Part shown: piece by piece, positions 4,858 to 5,757 of the stretch | Position numbering within the stretch: position 1 is the stretch's first letter | Layout of the letters: every line of letters begins with the position of its first letter | Source of the DNA: Candidatus Woesearchaeota archaeon | Lineage (GTDB): Archaea; Nanobdellota; Nanobdellia; Woesearchaeales; PXDW01 | DNA length: 5,757 nucleotides | Direction of reading: 5' to 3' | Assembly (NCBI GenBank): GCA_003564925.1 | Contig: PXDW01000047.1 | Location: 1-5,757 of the forward strand | The notes under the pieces: generated by a model | What the model was told of the DNA's origin: nothing | The model's database searches: none | Seen by the model: the letters and a program-made list of their open reading frames with translations, nothing else | Translations under genes and position numbers: made by a program

Positions 4858-4868
4858 ATTATTTAGGC

Positions 4869-4887
4869 ATTAATATTAAATATTAAT
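4869..4887. repeat. AT-only inverted repeat between convergent genes
   Basis: ATTAATAT (4869-4876) and ATATTAAT (4880-4887) form an 8-bp inverted repeat with a three-base gap, in the 57-nt space between the ends of the HPF-like gene and eL31. It could contribute to termination, but in such AT-rich DNA a repeat of this kind may arise by chance. Confidence 0.3.
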
Positions 4888-4914
4888 AATATTAGAATAG
4901 GTTGTATCACAAAA

Positions 4915-5376
4915 CTATTTTTTAGAATTACTAGATTTTGGCTCTTCTTTTTTATCTTCTGCTTTTTCCTGCTTAGGCTCTTCTTTCTTTGGTTCTTCAG
5001 GCTTTACTTCTTCTTTGTCCTTTTTCTTGTCTTCTTTTGGCTCTTCTTTCTTTTCCTCTATTTTCTTGGGCTTCTTTTTTGCAGCTTTCTCTTTGTCTTC
5101 TTTTGTCAATTCTTTGTAATCAAAGCCCTCAAGTTCTGCTTTAACTATACCAGAATCATCCTTAAAAGCATTTACTTTAATATGGTGGGGTGGGTTTTTA
5201 ATTCCTTTTTCCCAAATAGCTAAATTCAATCTCCTTCCTATCTTAACATCTGTAGATTTCATATGCTTCATTAAAAACTGCTTCAGAGCTGTAACTGCCT
5301 TTTTTGCCCTTTTATATTTCGGAGCTTTCATAAATTCTTTTCTTAAAGGAACATTATATATTCTTTCCAATGCCAT
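4915..5376 (-). CDS. rpl31e: Large-subunit ribosomal protein eL31 (L31e) with a long charged C-terminal tail
   Basis: eL31 lies near the polypeptide exit tunnel of the large subunit. Residues 1 to about 92 form the standard domain: MALERIYNVPLRKEF (1-15), the RAKKAVTALKQFLMKHMK helix (23-40), DVKIGRRLNLAIWEKGIKNPP (43-63, with the family motif W-x-x-G-x-x-N-P-P) and HHIKVNAFKDDSG (64-76). Archaeal homologues are usually about 85-95 residues. Here a further 61 residues (93-153) consist almost only of K, E, P and D, with four EEPK units (111, 127, 132, 144). The start ATG is preceded by AGGTT four bases away and follows the eL39 stop by 11 nt, so the two are co-transcribed. It is the last gene of the eS19 - eL39 - eL31 operon. 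The tail is likely disordered. Confidence 0.97.
   Translation of the reverse strand: MALERIYNVPLRKEFMKAPKYKRAKKAVTALKQFLMKHMKSTDVKIGRRLNLAIWEKGIKNPPHHIKVNAFKDDSGIVKAELEGFDYKELTKEDKEKAAKKKPKKIEEKKEEPKEDKKKDKEEVKPEEPKKEEPKQEKAEDKKEEPKSSNSKK
4940..5049 (-). repeat. Short repeats encoding the EEPK units of the eL31 tail
   Basis: The 11-mer GGCTCTTCTTT (plus strand) occurs exactly at 4940-4950, 4976-4986 and 5039-5049, with a variant near 4990. On the coding strand each encodes an E-E-P core. Such imperfect repetition suggests that the tail grew by local duplication or slippage. Confidence 0.5.
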
Positions 5377-5387
5377 TTTTAACCTAT

Positions 5388-5561
5388 TTATACTTTAGTC
5401 TTTGTTCTTCTCCAGCTTCTTTTCACAGAAGTATGTCTTCCCGGATGAACTCTTCTTCCCTTACCATATATTTTAGGCACTGTCCAAAAAGGAGCCCATT
5501 TAGTCCTTTCGGATTTTTTTGCCAGCTTCTGCTTTTTACTTGGATGCTTATATCTTGACAT
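5388..5561 (-). CDS. rpl39e: Large-subunit ribosomal protein eL39 (L39e), slightly long
   Basis: eL39 is one of the smallest ribosomal proteins and lines the lower peptide exit tunnel. The 57 residues begin MSRYKHPSKKQKLAKK (1-16), continue with WAPFWTVPK (22-30) and GKGRRVHPGR (33-42), and end SWRRTKTKV (49-57). The start, the P-x-W-x-V-x-K centre and the W-R-R-T-K-x-K-V end are family hallmarks. Archaeal eL39 is typically 51 residues. The six extra residues appear to fall between the R-R-V-x-x-H-P part and the WRRTK end. The ATG lies inside the end of eS19 (14-nt overlap) and has a good Shine-Dalgarno sequence (GAGGG, 5571-5567, five bases before the ATG). The neighbours eS19 and eL31 are the classic archaeal partners. 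Confidence 0.97.
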   Translation of the reverse strand: MSRYKHPSKKQKLAKKSERTKWAPFWTVPKIYGKGRRVHPGRHTSVKRSWRRTKTKV

Positions 5562-5757
5562 TATTTCCCTCTTGTTTGTTTTTTTCTTTATTTTTTTGTT
5601 TAGGTTCTTCTCTAACCTCTTGCTTAATTTCTTTTTTTTCTTTATTATCTAATTTTTCATTTTTTTGTTTCTCTATCTTTATAGCAGGCCTTATTTGATT
5701 AGATATATTTTCCAAAAACTCCTTGCCTTTTTTTGTTATTTTTCTTCCTTTATGAAC
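5548..5757 (-). CDS. rps19e: C-terminal part of small-subunit ribosomal protein eS19 (S19e), with charged tail (5' partial)
   Basis: The visible 69 codons start at the window edge. The first 19 residues (VHKGRKITKKGKEFLENIS) match the end of archaeal eS19, whose winged-helix-like domain closes with a G-R-x-(L/I)-T-x-x-G-x-x-x-L segment. The identity is strengthened by eL39 and eL31 directly downstream, the standard archaeal order. Most eS19 proteins stop soon after this point. Here about 50 more residues follow, dominated by K, E, Q and N (for example KIEKQKNEKLDNKEKKEIKQ), which should be disordered. The frame closes with TAA at 5550-5548, 14 nt inside eL39, so translation of the two is probably coupled. 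The N-terminal two thirds and the operon promoter lie outside the window. Confidence 0.8.
   Translation of the reverse strand, partial: VHKGRKITKKGKEFLENISNQIRPAIKIEKQKNEKLDNKEKKEIKQEVREEPKQKNKEKNKQEGNNVKI

Noticed and set aside
5370..5558. 62-codon plus-strand ORF opposite eL39
   Set aside because: It is the shadow of the clearly conserved eL39 frame, and its Ser/Phe-rich composition is what the antisense of a Lys/Arg-rich gene gives.
1..5757. tRNA, rRNA, CRISPR or insertion-sequence signals
   Set aside because: No T-loop (GTTCGA-type) segments in a cloverleaf context, no regularly spaced repeats, no transposase-like ORF and no terminal inverted repeats were found by reading.

Overview
The window is AT-rich archaeal DNA. 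The evidence is an archaeal/eukaryotic-type gene set (ribosomal proteins eL21, eL15, eS19, eL39 and eL31, RNA polymerase subunit Rpo4, and the archaea-specific DUF655 protein), TATA-box promoters about 26 nt ahead of several start codons, and no bacterial -35/-10 pattern. Very short intergenic spaces, low GC, lysine-rich proteins and a bacterial-type threonyl-tRNA synthetase without a TGS domain suggest a small-genome DPANN archaeon of the Woesearchaeota/Pacearchaeota kind. That placement is an inference from gene style, not a phylogeny.

Layout. Bases 2-193 (+) are the end of an unidentified membrane protein. A two-gene unit follows (+): a 50-aa unknown protein (238-390) and a 64-aa winged-helix DNA-binding protein (392-586). 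Next are thrS (652-2346, +) and the conserved archaeal cluster eL21 - Rpo4 - DUF655 (2379-3631, +). The 16S rRNA dimethyltransferase gene (ksgA/rsmA) that often follows this cluster is absent. In its place is a 31-aa ORF (3685-3780, +) with an unusually strong Shine-Dalgarno sequence. A short AT-only hairpin with a T7 tract separates it from the convergent eL15 gene (3830-4402, -). eL15 shares a divergent promoter region with a small protein (4537-4857, +) that resembles the ribosome-hibernation factor HPF/RaiA. The window ends in the archaeal eS19 - eL39 - eL31 operon on the minus strand (5757 down to 4915), with eS19 cut by the window edge.

Functionally almost everything serves translation or transcription: tRNA charging, large- and small-subunit proteins, an RNA polymerase stalk subunit and possibly a ribosome-silencing factor. 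The oddities are a missing ThrRS TGS domain, long Lys/Glu-rich tails on both eS19 and eL31, a longer eL39, a GC-rich hairpin in the eL15 leader, and a mixture of leaderless and Shine-Dalgarno-led starts. No mobile element, CRISPR array, tRNA or rRNA gene was seen. No stretch longer than 300 bases lacks a gene.
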